DNA of 64,000 nt from Streptomyces longispororuber (GCF_024448165.1 NZ_JAMOLN010000021.1:1-64000); one strand, 5' to 3'; positions 40,924-50,587 are shown, counted from the first letter of the stretch. The notes: generated from the sequence alone by a model not told the origin. Translations and numbers: made by a program.

Positions 40924-43104
40924 ATGGGCATCGCCATCACGCAGGAACAGCGGGAACTCGCGGACGCCGTGCGCGGCTGGATCGCGCGCGCCGTACCGCC
41001 CGACGAGGTGCGCAAACTGCTCGACGCCCCGGCCGCCCCCGGCCACCGCCCGCCCCACTGGGACGGACTCGCCGCCCAGGGACTGCTCGGCGTGCACCTT
41101 CCCGAGTCGTACGGGGGCGGCGGCGGGACCCTCCTCGATCTCGCGGTGGTCGCCGAGGAGGCGGGCCGGGCGGCGCTGCCCGGCCCGTTCCTGGGCAGCG
41201 CCCTCGCGGCCGAGGTGCTGCGCCGGGCGGGGCGCCGGGAGCTCGCGCGCGGGCTCGCCGCGGGGGACCGGATCGGGGCCGTCGCGTTCGGGCCCGGCGG
41301 GCTCACGGCCGTGGCCGGGCCCGACGGGCTCGTGCTCGACGGGACCGCGCCGCCCGTCCTCACCGCAGCCGGCGCCGACCTGCTCGTCCTGGCCGCCGAG
41401 AGCGCCGAGGGGCCCGTCTGGATCGCCGTCGACGCCGACACCCCCGGCCTCACCGTGCGCGCCCACGAGAGCGCCGACCCGACCAGACCCACCGCGGAGG
41501 TCGCCGCGGCCGGCGCGGCCGTCCCCGCCGGCCGGGTGCTCGCCGTGGACGGCTCCCTCGTCCGCGACCTGGCGGCGGTGCTGCTCGCCGCCGACGCCTG
41601 CGGCACCGCGGGATGGGCGCTGCGCACCGCGGCCGACCACGCCAAGGTGCGCGAACAGTTCGGGCGGCCCATCGGCCAGTTCCAGGGCGTCAAGCACCTC
41701 TGCGCCGACATGCTCGTCCGCGTCGAGCAGGCGGGCGCGCTGGTCTGGGACGCCGCCCGGGCCCTCGGCGAGGACGAGGCCGCCGACGACGTCCGCGGAC
41801 TGGTCGCCGCGCTCGCCGCGGGCGCCGCGCTCGACGCCGCGTACGGCTGCGCCAAGGACTGCATCCAGATCCTCGGCGGCACCGGCTTCACCTGGGAGCA
41901 CGACGCCCACCTCCATCTGCGCCGGGCCGTCGTCGCCCGCCAGCTGCTCGGCGCGGGCGACGCCCACCGGCTGCGCGCCGTCCGGCTCGCCGAGTCCGGC
42001 GCCCGCCGGGAACTGCGGCTCGACCTGCCCGCCGAGGCCGACGCGTACCGGGAGCAGACCCGCGCCGTCGTCGAGGCCGCCCGCGGCCTCGACCCGGCCG
42101 CCGCCCGCCGCGCCCTCGCCCCCACCGGATACGCGGCGCCGCACCTGCCCCCGCCGTATGGGATCGGCGCGGGACCCGTCCAACAGCTCGCCGTCCAGAG
42201 CGAGTTGACGGCGGCCGGGGTGAAGGTCAGCGACCTCGGCATCGCCACCTGGGTCGTCCCCTCGCTCCTCACCTACGGCACCGAGGCCCAGCGCGACCGC
42301 TACCTCCCGCCGACGCTCCGCGGCGAGCTGCTGTGGTGCCAGCTGTTCTCCGAACCTGGCGCGGGATCCGACCTCGCCTCGCTGCGCACGAAGGCGGAGC
42401 GGCTGCCGGACGGGCGCTGGCGGATCAACGGCCAGAAGGTGTGGACGAGCGCCGCGCAGTGGGCGGACCACGGCATCCTGCTCGCCCGCACGAACCCGGA
42501 CGCCCCCAAGCACAAGGGCCTCACCTACTTCGTCGTCGACATGAAGCACACGACGGGGATCGACGTCCGGCCGCTGCGCGAGATCACCGGCGACTCCCTC
42601 TTCAACGAGGTCTACTTCGACGACGTGCTGCTGCCCGCGGACGCGGTGGTCGGCGACGTCGACGACGGCTGGCGGGTCGCCCGGCACACGCTCGGCAACG
42701 AACGCGTCCACATGGCCGACCAGTTGACGTTCGACACGGGCCTGGAGGCGCTCCTCGCCCGCTCCGGCGACCTGGACGGCGCCCACCGGGCCAGGATCGG
42801 CGCCCTCGCGACCGAGGCGCACGCACTGGCCTGCATCGGGCTGCGCACGACCATGCGCCAGGTCGCGGGGGAGGAGCCGGGGGCCGGGGCGTCCGTGCGG
42901 AAGCTGGTGCAGACCCCGCACCAGCAGAAGGTCGCGGAGCTTGCCCTCGAACTCCTCGGCCCGGCGGGCGCGTTGCGGGAGGGGCCGGGCGAGCGGGCGC
43001 TGCACGGGTTCCTGCTGTCGCGCTGTCTGACCATCGCCGGGGGGACCACCCAGGTCCAGCTCAACGTCGTGGCCGAGCGGATCCTGGGGCTGCCCAGGGA
43101 CTGA
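40924..43104 (+). CDS. fadE34: Fused double acyl-CoA dehydrogenase, FadE34-like
   Basis: A 726-residue protein made of two tandem acyl-CoA dehydrogenase units (about 1-365 and 370-726). Ordinary family members are near 390 residues; the fused form of about 710 residues is typical of FadE34 (Rv3573c), which sits next to kstR in Mycobacterium and dehydrogenates sterol/bile-acid side-chain CoA esters. The N-half has HAKVREQFGRPIGQFQGVKH and GGTGFTWEHDAHLHLRRA; the C-half has LFSEPGAGSDLASLRT, INGQKVWTSAA and GGTTQVQLNVVAERILG. ATG at 40924, with both operator types immediately upstream. Single gene ending at a hairpin. Confidence 0.88.
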   Translation: MGIAITQEQRELADAVRGWIARAVPPDEVRKLLDAPAAPGHRPPHWDGLAAQGLLGVHLPESYGGGGGTLLDLAVVAEEAGRAALPGPFLGSALAAEVLRRAGRRELARGLAAGDRIGAVAFGPGGLTAVAGPDGLVLDGTAPPVLTAAGADLLVLAAESAEGPVWIAVDADTPGLTVRAHESADPTRPTAEVAAAGAAVPAGRVLAVDGSLVRDLAAVLLAADACGTAGWALRTAADHAKVREQFGRPIGQFQGVKHLCADMLVRVEQAGALVWDAARALGEDEAADDVRGLVAALAAGAALDAAYGCAKDCIQILGGTGFTWEHDAHLHLRRAVVARQLLGAGDAHRLRAVRLAESGARRELRLDLPAEADAYREQTRAVVEAARGLDPAAARRALAPTGYAAPHLPPPYGIGAGPVQQLAVQSELTAAGVKVSDLGIATWVVPSLLTYGTEAQRDRYLPPTLRGELLWCQLFSEPGAGSDLASLRTKAERLPDGRWRINGQKVWTSAAQWADHGILLARTNPDAPKHKGLTYFVVDMKHTTGIDVRPLREITGDSLFNEVYFDDVLLPADAVVGDVDDGWRVARHTLGNERVHMADQLTFDTGLEALLARSGDLDGAHRARIGALATEAHALACIGLRTTMRQVAGEEPGAGASVRKLVQTPHQQKVAELALELLGPAGALREGPGERALHGFLLSRCLTIAGGTTQVQLNVVAERILGLPRD

Positions 43105-43128
43105 CGTCCGGCGGGGCCGGCGGTCAGT
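43100..43128. terminator. Imperfect hairpin between fadE34 and a convergent gene
   Basis: ACTGACGTCCGGC and GCCGGCGGTCAGT form a 13-base-pair stem with two mismatches and a three-base loop, overlapping both gene ends. It can end both transcripts. Confidence 0.6.
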
Positions 43129-43723
43129 GGCCGCCGGAGGGCAGGTCGCAGCCGACGTGGTCGGGGTAGCCGCCGAAGGCGTCGGCCCGCAGGCCCGCCG
43201 GATACAGGGCGCCCTCCACGCACAGCGGCGTCTCGTCGACGGTGACGAGGAAGTACACCCCGCCGCTGTCCTGCTGCGCCCGCACGCCACCGTCGGGGAA
43301 GCCGGTCGCGACCAGCGCCCGCTGGGCGCTCTTCGCGGTGAAGTCGCCGCGCTCACGCAGCGGCCGCAGCGCGTGCTCCACCTGCCGGACCGCGGCCAGC
43401 CCGTCGCACCGGCGCTGCCCGTGCAGCGGGAACGGCACGCGGAAGCCGTGGTTCTCGGCGTAGTGGTCGCCCGGCTGCGCGGTGGCCCCGTCGGAGGCGG
43501 GGGACCCGGTCGGCGAGGGCGACGGGTCCTCGCCGGGGCAGCGGAAGTCCTTCGGGACGCGCGGCGACGAGACCGCGGTCGGGGCCGGGTGGGCGCGCCG
43601 GTAGGCGTCGCCCGCGCTTCCCGGCCGGTGCACACCGTGCGCCACCGCCATCACCAGCAGGACGAGCGCCACCGCCCCCACCACGGGCAGCAGCACCCGC
43701 CGGGCACCCCGGACTCCGGTCAT
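43124..43723 (-). CDS. Membrane-anchored extracytoplasmic protein of unknown function
   Basis: A 199-residue protein. Start ATG 43723, with GGGGGGAC upstream and a possible in-frame GTG at 43729. One N-terminal membrane helix (about 12-30), a Pro/Ser-rich linker with PSPSPTGSP (about 65-80), and a small domain with three spaced Cys (RRCDGL, PLCVEG, VGCDLPSG). The pattern fits uncharacterised Streptomyces secreted proteins. No enzyme motif. Confidence 0.72.
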   Translation of the reverse strand: MTGVRGARRVLLPVVGAVALVLLVMAVAHGVHRPGSAGDAYRRAHPAPTAVSSPRVPKDFRCPGEDPSPSPTGSPASDGATAQPGDHYAENHGFRVPFPLHGQRRCDGLAAVRQVEHALRPLRERGDFTAKSAQRALVATGFPDGGVRAQQDSGGVYFLVTVDETPLCVEGALYPAGLRADAFGGYPDHVGCDLPSGGH

Positions 43724-43838
43724 CGTCACGTCCCCCCGTCGGCCCGGTCTCCACGCCGGGCGGCGTGAGCGGAGCATGCCACAGGGTGGTGCGGCGGGGA
43801 GCCGGATCAGGCCGACGTGCCGACGCCCCGGCTCCCGC

Positions 43839-45215
43839 TCAGCTCCGGCCGCGCCAGCCCCAGCGCGACGCCTTCCGGCCCCCGGCCGTCTTGGCCGGGG
43901 ACTGCCCGGACAGCGGGACGGGCGCCGCGAAGGGCACGGCCGCCACGGGGTCCGGCGCGTCCTCGGGACCGAACCCCTTGAGCCTGGCCCGCCACGGTCC
44001 GTCCGCCATCTCCATCCGGACGACCAGCGGACCGCCGGGCAGCGGGTGGGTCTCGCGGCGGGCGCCGATCTCGTTGATGAAGTTCTCCTCGCGCGGCAGC
44101 GCCGTGGGGTCGTCGGACCCGGCCGGCTCGAACCGGTTGACGATGAGATTGCTGTCGCCCTTGTACTGGATGGCGAAGTCCGCCGGGCCGCCGGTGTGCA
44201 GCAGCACGTCGGGGCCGCGCCCCTCCAGCCACGCGCCGGTCAGCCGCCGGGCCGCGGTGAGCGGCAGCACCGTCACCTGCCACCGTCCCTCGGCCTGGAG
44301 CCGCAGCCGCAGCGGGCCGCCCGGCGGGACCGTGGTCAGCAGGCGCCCCTCGAAGTCCTCCTCGGTGCTGTTGACGAGGGTGTCGCCCTCCTTGTTGCGC
44401 TTGTTCAGCGGGGCCAGGCACGTCCAGCCGTCCCCCTGGACCAGCAGCTCGACGACGACCGGGCCCGGCGGCAGCCCGTTCACCTGGATCACGTCGTTGT
44501 CCTGGCCGGTGATCAGGTGCGGCTCGAAGACCGGGCCGAACGTCCAGTCCGCGACGGGCGGGACGGCGGGCGTCGGCCCGGGTTCCGCGAGTGTGGGGGC
44601 GGGGGCCGGTGCGGGGGCGAGGGGTACGGGCGTGGGTGCCGGTGCCGGTGCCGGTGCCGGTGCCGGTGCTGCCGCTGCCGGTGCGGCGGCGGGCACCGCG
44701 TCCTGGACGGGCGGCTGCATCCGGACCGGCCCGGCCGCGTGGCCGGCGGCCAGCGCGTCGAGCCCGGCCTCGTGCCCCTGCCCCACCGCCCGGAACTTCC
44801 ACCCGCCGGCCCGGCGGTACAACTCGGCGAGCACCAGGGCCTTCTCGTCGCCGATCTCGGTCACCGCGTACCGCGCGACGGGCGTGCCGTCGGGCGCGTA
44901 GGCCTCCACCGACGGTTCACCGGTCTCCCGGACCGTCCCGCCGCGCGTCGAACCGACCACCAGCACCCGCTCGACGTCCTGCTCGACCGCCGGGAGTTCG
45001 ACCTCCAGCCACGCCGTACCGTTCGCGCCCCCGGCGAGACGGACCGCGCCCGACGGATGCGCGGGCGCCCCCGGTGACACGACGTCCTGGTCCCCCCGGA
45101 CCGCTCCGTCCCCGGTCAGCAGCAGCGCCGACGCGTCCAGCCAACCGCGTACCGCGATGCGCAACGGCACCGTCGGTATGAAGGTGTTGGCCCCCTTGAT
45201 GAGATGACCCTCCAT
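43839..45215 (-). CDS. TerD-family protein with Ala-Pro linker
   Basis: A 458-residue cytosolic protein of the tellurite-resistance TerD family (calcium-binding stress proteins). The start is MEGHLIKGANTFIPTVPLRIAVRGW; the N-terminal TerD-like domain includes GDEKALVLAELYRRAGGWKFRAVGQG, the TerD hallmark. An (Ala-Pro)n linker (about 178-225) joins a second beta-rich domain (about 230-420) ending in a basic ASRWGWRGRS tail. Start ATG 45215 after GGGGGCG. Divergent from the LysR gene. The exact ion chemistry of such proteins is uncertain. Confidence 0.85.
   Translation of the reverse strand: MEGHLIKGANTFIPTVPLRIAVRGWLDASALLLTGDGAVRGDQDVVSPGAPAHPSGAVRLAGGANGTAWLEVELPAVEQDVERVLVVGSTRGGTVRETGEPSVEAYAPDGTPVARYAVTEIGDEKALVLAELYRRAGGWKFRAVGQGHEAGLDALAAGHAAGPVRMQPPVQDAVPAAAPAAAAPAPAPAPAPAPTPVPLAPAPAPAPTLAEPGPTPAVPPVADWTFGPVFEPHLITGQDNDVIQVNGLPPGPVVVELLVQGDGWTCLAPLNKRNKEGDTLVNSTEEDFEGRLLTTVPPGGPLRLRLQAEGRWQVTVLPLTAARRLTGAWLEGRGPDVLLHTGGPADFAIQYKGDSNLIVNRFEPAGSDDPTALPREENFINEIGARRETHPLPGGPLVVRMEMADGPWRARLKGFGPEDAPDPVAAVPFAAPVPLSGQSPAKTAGGRKASRWGWRGRS
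44635..44670. repeat. GGTGCC hexamer tandem repeat in the TerD gene
   Basis: Six consecutive units (five GGTGCC, one GGTGCT) encode alternating Ala-Pro on the minus strand. Changes in copy number stay in frame, so linker length may vary among strains. Confidence 0.85.
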
Positions 45216-45317
45216 AAAAACGCCCCCTACGTCTTCACGAGTTCTACGCACTCGTCACGCTGTCATCACAACGATCTCCGGGCGGAGCATCCCACAGGTC
45301 GACGTATCGTCGCCCCC

Positions 45318-46232
45318 GTGGAGCTCAAACACCTCACCGGATTCGTGGCCGTGGCCGAGGAACTGCACTTCGGGCGGGCCGCCGAGCGCCTGCACATCGC
45401 GCAGTCGCCGCTCAGCCAGCAGATCAGGCTCCTCGAACGGGACCTCGGGGTCAGGCTCTTCGACCGCACGACCCGCACCGTCCGTCTCACCCCGGCCGGG
45501 CAGGCGCTCGTGGAGCCCGCGCGGCGGCTGCTCGCCGACGCCTCCGCCGTCCGCCGCACCGTGCGCGCCGCGCACCTCGGCGAGGTCGGCCGGGTCACCG
45601 TCGGCTTCGCGGGCGCCAGCAGCTACTCCGCGCTGCCGCTGCTCACCCGCGCCGTCACCTCCCAGCACCCCGGGATCGAACTGGTGCTGATGGGGCAGAC
45701 CTACACCGGTGAGGCGCTGCGCCGGGTCACCGACGGCACCCTCGACGTCGGCTTCGTGGCGCTCCCGGTGCGGCGCGGCATCACCGCCCGCGTCGTCCGC
45801 ATGGAGCGCCTCGTGCTCGCCCTGCCCGACAGCCATCCGCTCGCGGCCCGCGACGAGGTGCCCGTGCGGGAGCTGGCGGGCGAACCCATCGTGACGTTCC
45901 CGCTCTCCCGGGAGTCGGCGGTGCGCGAGGCGATGGTGCAGGCCTGCCACGACGCCGGGTTCGCGCCCCGGATCGCGCAGGAGGCCCCGGACTCGTACAA
46001 CATGCTGGCCCTGGTGGGCGCCGGTGTCGGGGTCGCCGTGGTCGTCGAGTCCGCCCGCAGCATCCATCTGGAACACGTGGTGTTCCGGCCCCTCGTCGGG
46101 GACGAGGTGCCCGTCCTGCCGATCGCCCTCGGCTGGCGCACCGGCAACAAGTCGGCGGCCCTGGAGGCCGTGCTGCGCGTGGCGGAGGAAGTGCTGCCGA
46201 CGCCGCCCGACGCACAGGATCATGCTGGATGA
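45318..46232 (+). CDS. LysR-family transcriptional regulator
   Basis: A 304-residue LysR regulator. The N-terminal winged helix (MELKHLTGFVAVAEELHFGRAAERLHIAQSPLSQQIRLLE pattern, GTG start at 45318) is followed by a periplasmic-binding-like effector domain (about 90-295). It lies upstream of, and in the same direction as, the transporter/acyl-CoA genes 46.4-51.8 kb, which it presumably controls. An imperfect inverted repeat lies between it and the MFS gene. Confidence 0.92.
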   Translation: MELKHLTGFVAVAEELHFGRAAERLHIAQSPLSQQIRLLERDLGVRLFDRTTRTVRLTPAGQALVEPARRLLADASAVRRTVRAAHLGEVGRVTVGFAGASSYSALPLLTRAVTSQHPGIELVLMGQTYTGEALRRVTDGTLDVGFVALPVRRGITARVVRMERLVLALPDSHPLAARDEVPVRELAGEPIVTFPLSRESAVREAMVQACHDAGFAPRIAQEAPDSYNMLALVGAGVGVAVVVESARSIHLEHVVFRPLVGDEVPVLPIALGWRTGNKSAALEAVLRVAEEVLPTPPDAQDHAG

Positions 46233-46251
46233 CGTCTCAATCCAGGGCGTT

Positions 46252-46274
46252 ATTGGTCTTGGACACCACCTAAT
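46252..46274. promoter_or_regulatory. Possible LysR-type operator before the MFS gene
   Basis: ATTGGT-N10-ACCTAAT is an imperfect inverted repeat, AT-rich at its ends, in the 141-base gap between the LysR and MFS genes. It has T-N11-A-like spacing. Weak on its own. Confidence 0.35.
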
Positions 46275-46373
46275 GGCGCGGTGCAGAGTGATCCACGTCT
46301 CGCGACGGAGCGAGGGCGGGCCGCACCTGTCGTTCTCCGCAGCGGGATCTGCCGCTACGAGAGGACGCTCGTC

Positions 46374-47714
46374 ATGCCGCAAGCCGCCCCCGTCCCCGGG
46401 GACGCAGCGAGCCGGGCCCGTGACGCCCGTCGCGCCGGCGTCACCGCCTTCGTCGGCACCACCATCGAGTGGTTCGACTTCTACATCTACGGATCGGCGT
46501 CCGCGCTGGTCCTCGGCAAGATCTTCTTCACCGGCGCCTCACCCGCCGTCGGCACCCTCGCCGCCTTCGCCACCTTCTGGGTCGGCTTCCTCGCCCGCCC
46601 GCTCGGCGGCCTGATCTTCGGGCACTTCGGCGACCGGTACGGCCGCAAGAAGGCCCTCGTCACCACGCTCACGATGATGGGCGCCGCCACCTTCTGCGTC
46701 GGACTGCTGCCCGGCTACGACCAGATCGGCGCCGCCGCCCCGGTCCTGCTGATCCTGCTGCGCATGATCCAGGGCGTCGCCATGGGAGGCGAATGGGGCG
46801 GCGCCGTGCTCATCGCCACCGAGTACGCCCCGCCCAGGCGCAAGCTGCTCTACGGCGCCTTCGCCCAGCAGGGCTCCCCGGTCGGCAACCTGCTGGCCAC
46901 GATCGCCTTCCTCGGCATCGCCCAACTCCCGGACGCCGCCTTCGAGTCGTGGGGCTGGCGCGTCCCGTTCCTGTTCTCGGCCGTCCTGGTCGCCGTCGGC
47001 CTCTTCATCCGCCTCAGGCTCGCCGAGACGCCCGAGATGCAGGCCGCCCTCGCCCGTGACAAGCCGGTCAAGCTCCCCATCAAGACCGTGCTGACCCACT
47101 ACCCGCTGCTCGTCGTCCTGGGCGTCCTCGCGGGCACCGCCGGCGTCGCCATCACCTATGTGAAGACGACGTTCGCCCTGTCCTGGGCCACCTCCGACCT
47201 CGGCTTCGACCGGTCGACGTTCCTCACGGTCATCGCCCTCGCGCTCGTCGTCCAGGTGGTCGTGCAGCCCTTCGGCGCGGTGCTGGCGAGCAAGTGGCCG
47301 GTGCGCAAGGCCGTGCTGTGGATGCTGCTGCCCGAATTCGTCGTGCTGCCGCTGATGTTCGTCCTCGTCGGCACCGGCAACTTCTGGCTCGCCGTCCTCG
47401 GCATGGGCCTCGCGACGTTCCCGCACGCCATGTACTACGCCGCACTCGCCGGAATCCTCGCCCGCGTGTTCCCCGTCGAGGTCCGCTACACCGGCATGTC
47501 GCTGTCCTACCAGCTGTGCACGACCCTCTTCGCCGGGACCGCGCCGATCGTCTCCCAGTACCTGCTCACCGCCTTCGGCTCGATCTGGCCGGTCGTCGCC
47601 CTCGGCCTCGCCTACACCGCGATCACCCTGGCGGGCGTCCTGCCGCTGCTCGCCCGCACCGGCGACCGCGAAACCGCACCGGCCACCAACTCCCGTACCG
47701 CACAACCCGCCTGA
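46374..47714 (+). CDS. MHS-family MFS transporter (predicted dicarboxylate/glutarate uptake)
   Basis: A 446-residue metabolite:H+ symporter. TTIEWFDFYIYGSASALVLG at the start of helix 1 and GHFGDRYGRKKALV between helices 2 and 3 are MHS hallmarks, as is PLGGLIFG. Twelve helices. ATG at 46374 after GAGAGGACGCTC. It is followed 13 bases later by the acyl-CoA dehydrogenase and then CoA-transferase and glutaryl-CoA-dehydrogenase-like genes, so an uptake role for a dicarboxylate is inferred; MHS carriers also take up benzoates, proline or alpha-ketoglutarate. Confidence 0.85.
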   Translation: MPQAAPVPGDAASRARDARRAGVTAFVGTTIEWFDFYIYGSASALVLGKIFFTGASPAVGTLAAFATFWVGFLARPLGGLIFGHFGDRYGRKKALVTTLTMMGAATFCVGLLPGYDQIGAAAPVLLILLRMIQGVAMGGEWGGAVLIATEYAPPRRKLLYGAFAQQGSPVGNLLATIAFLGIAQLPDAAFESWGWRVPFLFSAVLVAVGLFIRLRLAETPEMQAALARDKPVKLPIKTVLTHYPLLVVLGVLAGTAGVAITYVKTTFALSWATSDLGFDRSTFLTVIALALVVQVVVQPFGAVLASKWPVRKAVLWMLLPEFVVLPLMFVLVGTGNFWLAVLGMGLATFPHAMYYAALAGILARVFPVEVRYTGMSLSYQLCTTLFAGTAPIVSQYLLTAFGSIWPVVALGLAYTAITLAGVLPLLARTGDRETAPATNSRTAQPA

Positions 47715-47727
47715 CCCGGAGTCACCC

Positions 47728-49398
47728 GTGCCCACCGAAACGCCCCTGAACTACGCCGACCGCGACCCCGCCCTGCGCCCGCTGCTCGACCGCGTCCTCG
47801 CCGCCGACGACCGCGCCCGGGTCGAGCCGCTCCTCGCCGACCTCGGCGAGCTCGCCGCGGGAGACCTCGACCGGCAGGCCGCCCTCGCCGACGCCCACCC
47901 GCCGCGCCTCGTCCAGTACGCCGCCGACGGCGAGCGCGTCGACGAGATCGCCTTCCACCCCGCCCACGACAAGGCCGCGGCCATCGCCTACGAGCGCTTC
48001 GGACTCGCCGCGATGTCCCACAGGCCCGGTGTCCTCGGCTGGCCCACGAAGGTCCCGCACACGGTCAAGTACGCCCTCTCCTCCCTCTACGTGCAGTCCG
48101 AGTTCGGCATGGCCTGCCCGCTCTCCATGACGGACTCCGCCGCCCGCATCCTGCGCCTGTTCGACGCCGAGCGGTACGCGGACGAGATAGCCGCCCTGTC
48201 CTCCACCGACCCCGGACTCCGGGCCACCGGCGCGATGTTCATGACGGAGAAGCAGGGCGGCACCGACGTGGGGCTGACGGAGACCGTCGCCACCGACCGG
48301 GGCACGCACTGGACGCTCACCGGCAAGAAGTGGTTCGCCTCGAACCCGTCCGCCGACGTGATCCTCACCCTCGCCCGCGTCCCCGGCCAGGGCGACGGCA
48401 CCCGCGGCCTCGGCATGTTCCTGGTACCGCGCCTGCGCCCCGACGGCAGCCGCAACGAGATCCGCATCGACCGCCTCAAGGACAAGCTCGGCTCCAGGTC
48501 CATCGCGAGCGGCGAGGTCACCCTCGACGAGGCGTACGCGACCCCCGTCGGCCAACTCACCGACGGATTCCGGCAGATGGCCGAGATGCTCAACGTCTCC
48601 CGGCTCTCCAACGCCATGCGCGCCACCGCCCTGATGCGCCGCGCCGTCCGCGAGTCGGTCGACCACACCCGCGTCCGGCACGTCTTCGGCAAGCCCCTCT
48701 TCGACCAGCCGCTGATGCGGGCCACGCTGCTCCCGATGATCCTCGACACCGAAGCAGCCCTGCACCTGGTGATCGAGGCGGCCGCCCGGCTCACGGAGGC
48801 CGACGCCGGCGACGCCGACGCCCGCGCGCTGGTGCGCGTCCTCACCCCGCTCGCCAAGCACACCCTGTGCAAGCGGGCCCGCACCGTCACCGGCGAGGCC
48901 ATGGAGATCCGCGGCGGCAACGGCTACATCGAGGACTGGGTCAACCCGCGCCTGGTGCGCGACGCCCACCTCGGCTCCATCTGGGAGGGATCGTCGAACG
49001 TCATCGCCCTCGACGTCCTGCGCTGCATGCGCCGCCAGCAGGCCCACGCCACCCTCGCCGACGCCTACGGCGACCGCCCGGCCACCCGTGACCGCTGGGA
49101 ACTGCTCCGCAAGAAGGGCGACGCACTCCTCCAACTCCCGCCCGACGAGCAGGAGATGCGGATCGGCCGGTACGCCGACGAGCTGACCCGCGCCGTCATG
49201 GAGACGCTGCTGCACGACCAGGCCGACCACGAGACGCGCACCACCGGCGACGGCCGCGCCCTCCTCGTCGCGCGCGCCTACAGCGCCGTCACCGACGACC
49301 CGGCCGCGCTGCCCCGCCCCGCCCTGGACCACTTCACCGCGCTGGCGGACGGTGGACGGGTCCCGCTCGCCGACCTCCGGGAGACCGACCGTGCCTGA
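47728..49398 (+). CDS. AidB-like acyl-CoA dehydrogenase
   Basis: A 556-residue flavoprotein, longer than typical acyl-CoA dehydrogenases and close to AidB. GTG start at 47728 after CCGGAGTCACCC. Recognisable parts: FMTEKQGGTDVGLTETVA, LTGKKWFASNPSADVILTLAR (AidB-like WFxS), GLGMFLVPR, IEDWVNPRLVRDAHLGSIWEGSSNV and the C-terminal extension. It sits between the transporter and the CoA-transferase. Its reaction in a dicarboxylate pathway is unclear: it may act on an acyl-CoA or be a stress protein as in E. coli. Confidence 0.82.
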   Translation: MPTETPLNYADRDPALRPLLDRVLAADDRARVEPLLADLGELAAGDLDRQAALADAHPPRLVQYAADGERVDEIAFHPAHDKAAAIAYERFGLAAMSHRPGVLGWPTKVPHTVKYALSSLYVQSEFGMACPLSMTDSAARILRLFDAERYADEIAALSSTDPGLRATGAMFMTEKQGGTDVGLTETVATDRGTHWTLTGKKWFASNPSADVILTLARVPGQGDGTRGLGMFLVPRLRPDGSRNEIRIDRLKDKLGSRSIASGEVTLDEAYATPVGQLTDGFRQMAEMLNVSRLSNAMRATALMRRAVRESVDHTRVRHVFGKPLFDQPLMRATLLPMILDTEAALHLVIEAAARLTEADAGDADARALVRVLTPLAKHTLCKRARTVTGEAMEIRGGNGYIEDWVNPRLVRDAHLGSIWEGSSNVIALDVLRCMRRQQAHATLADAYGDRPATRDRWELLRKKGDALLQLPPDEQEMRIGRYADELTRAVMETLLHDQADHETRTTGDGRALLVARAYSAVTDDPAALPRPALDHFTALADGGRVPLADLRETDRA

Positions 49399-50587
49399 CC
49401 AGAACCCGGCGCCCCTGAAGGGCATGAAGGTCGTCGACCTCTCCAAGATCCTCGCGGGCCCGTACGTCACCATGTCGCTGGCCGACCTCGGCGCCGACGT
49501 CATCAAGGTCGAGCACCCCGACGGCGGCGACCCGACCCGCTCCTGGGGCCCACCCTTCAACGGCCCCGACGCCACCTACTACCTGGCGGCCAACCGCAAC
49601 AAGCGCTCGGTGACCCTCGACCTCAAGTCCGAGGGCGGCCAGGAGGCCGTGCACCGGATGCTCGCCGACGCGGACGTCATGGTGGAGAACTTCCGCCCCG
49701 GCTCCTCGCTGGCCCGCCTCTTCGACTACAAGGAACTGAGCGAGCGCTACCCGCGCCTGGTCATCCTCCACATCTCCGCGTTCGGCGACACCGGACCGCT
49801 GCGCGACGAGCCCGGCTACGACATGGTGGCCCAGGCGAGCGCGGGCCTGATGTCCCTCACCGGCGAACCCGACGGACCGCCCGTCAAGGCCGGCTACGCC
49901 ATGGGCGACCTCGGCGCCGCCCTCTTCGGCCTCATCGGCGTGAACGCGGCCCTCGTCGAACGCGAGCGCACCGGCCACGGCCAGTACGTCACGACGTCCC
50001 TGTACGAGTCCCAGCTCGCCCTGCACATCAACTGGGCCACCGGCTACTTCGCGACCGGCGAGCGCCCCACGCGCCTCGGCTCCGGCCACCCCAGCCTCGT
50101 CCCGTACCAGGCGTACCCGGCCGCCGACGGCCACTTCGTGATCGCGGTCGGCAACGACGCCCTGTTCCGCCGCCTGGTGACCGCCCTCGGCCACCCGGAG
50201 TGGGCGGACGACGCCCGGTTCGCGGCCAACCGCGACCGCGTGGCGCACCGCACGGCGCTCAACGCCAAACTGGAGTCCGTCCTCGTCGACGAGCCGGTCG
50301 CCCACTGGACCGCCCTGCTGAAGCCGCTCGGCGTCCCCGTCGCCGCCATCCGCACCCTCGACGAGGTCTACGCCTGCCCGCAGACCGCGGCCCTCGGCAT
50401 GGTGCGGACGGTCGAGCACCCGGACGTGGGCCCCCTCCAGCAGGTCGCGTTCCCCGTCACGTTCCGCGGCGAACGCCCGCCGGTCCGCAGCGCCCCGCCC
50501 ACATTGGGCCGGGACAGCCGCGCGATACTCGCCGAACTCGGGTACGAGGAGAAGGAGATCGACCGTCTCCTGAACCCGTCCGACTGA
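49391..50587 (+). CDS. CaiB/BaiF CoA-transferase, probably succinyl-CoA:glutarate type
   Basis: A 398-residue family III CoA-transferase. GTG start at 49391 overlapping the previous stop, with GGAGACCG upstream. Catalytic Asp144 is in EPGYDMVAQAS; LKGMKVVDLSKILAGPYVTMSLADLGADVIKVE is the standard N-terminus. It activates a free acid with CoA from a donor CoA ester. Next to a glutaryl-CoA-dehydrogenase-like gene, the likeliest product is glutaryl-CoA, as with human SUGCT. Substrate is inferred. Confidence 0.88.
   Translation: MPDQNPAPLKGMKVVDLSKILAGPYVTMSLADLGADVIKVEHPDGGDPTRSWGPPFNGPDATYYLAANRNKRSVTLDLKSEGGQEAVHRMLADADVMVENFRPGSSLARLFDYKELSERYPRLVILHISAFGDTGPLRDEPGYDMVAQASAGLMSLTGEPDGPPVKAGYAMGDLGAALFGLIGVNAALVERERTGHGQYVTTSLYESQLALHINWATGYFATGERPTRLGSGHPSLVPYQAYPAADGHFVIAVGNDALFRRLVTALGHPEWADDARFAANRDRVAHRTALNAKLESVLVDEPVAHWTALLKPLGVPVAAIRTLDEVYACPQTAALGMVRTVEHPDVGPLQQVAFPVTFRGERPPVRSAPPTLGRDSRAILAELGYEEKEIDRLLNPSD

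Noticed and set aside
44635..44670. GGTGCC tandem repeat as a regulatory or CRISPR-like array
   Set aside because: It is a short in-frame Ala-Pro linker with no spacers.
45228..45246. Possible KstR box CTTCACGAGTTCTA before the TerD/LysR genes
   Set aside because: Two conserved positions fail and neither neighbour has a sterol link.
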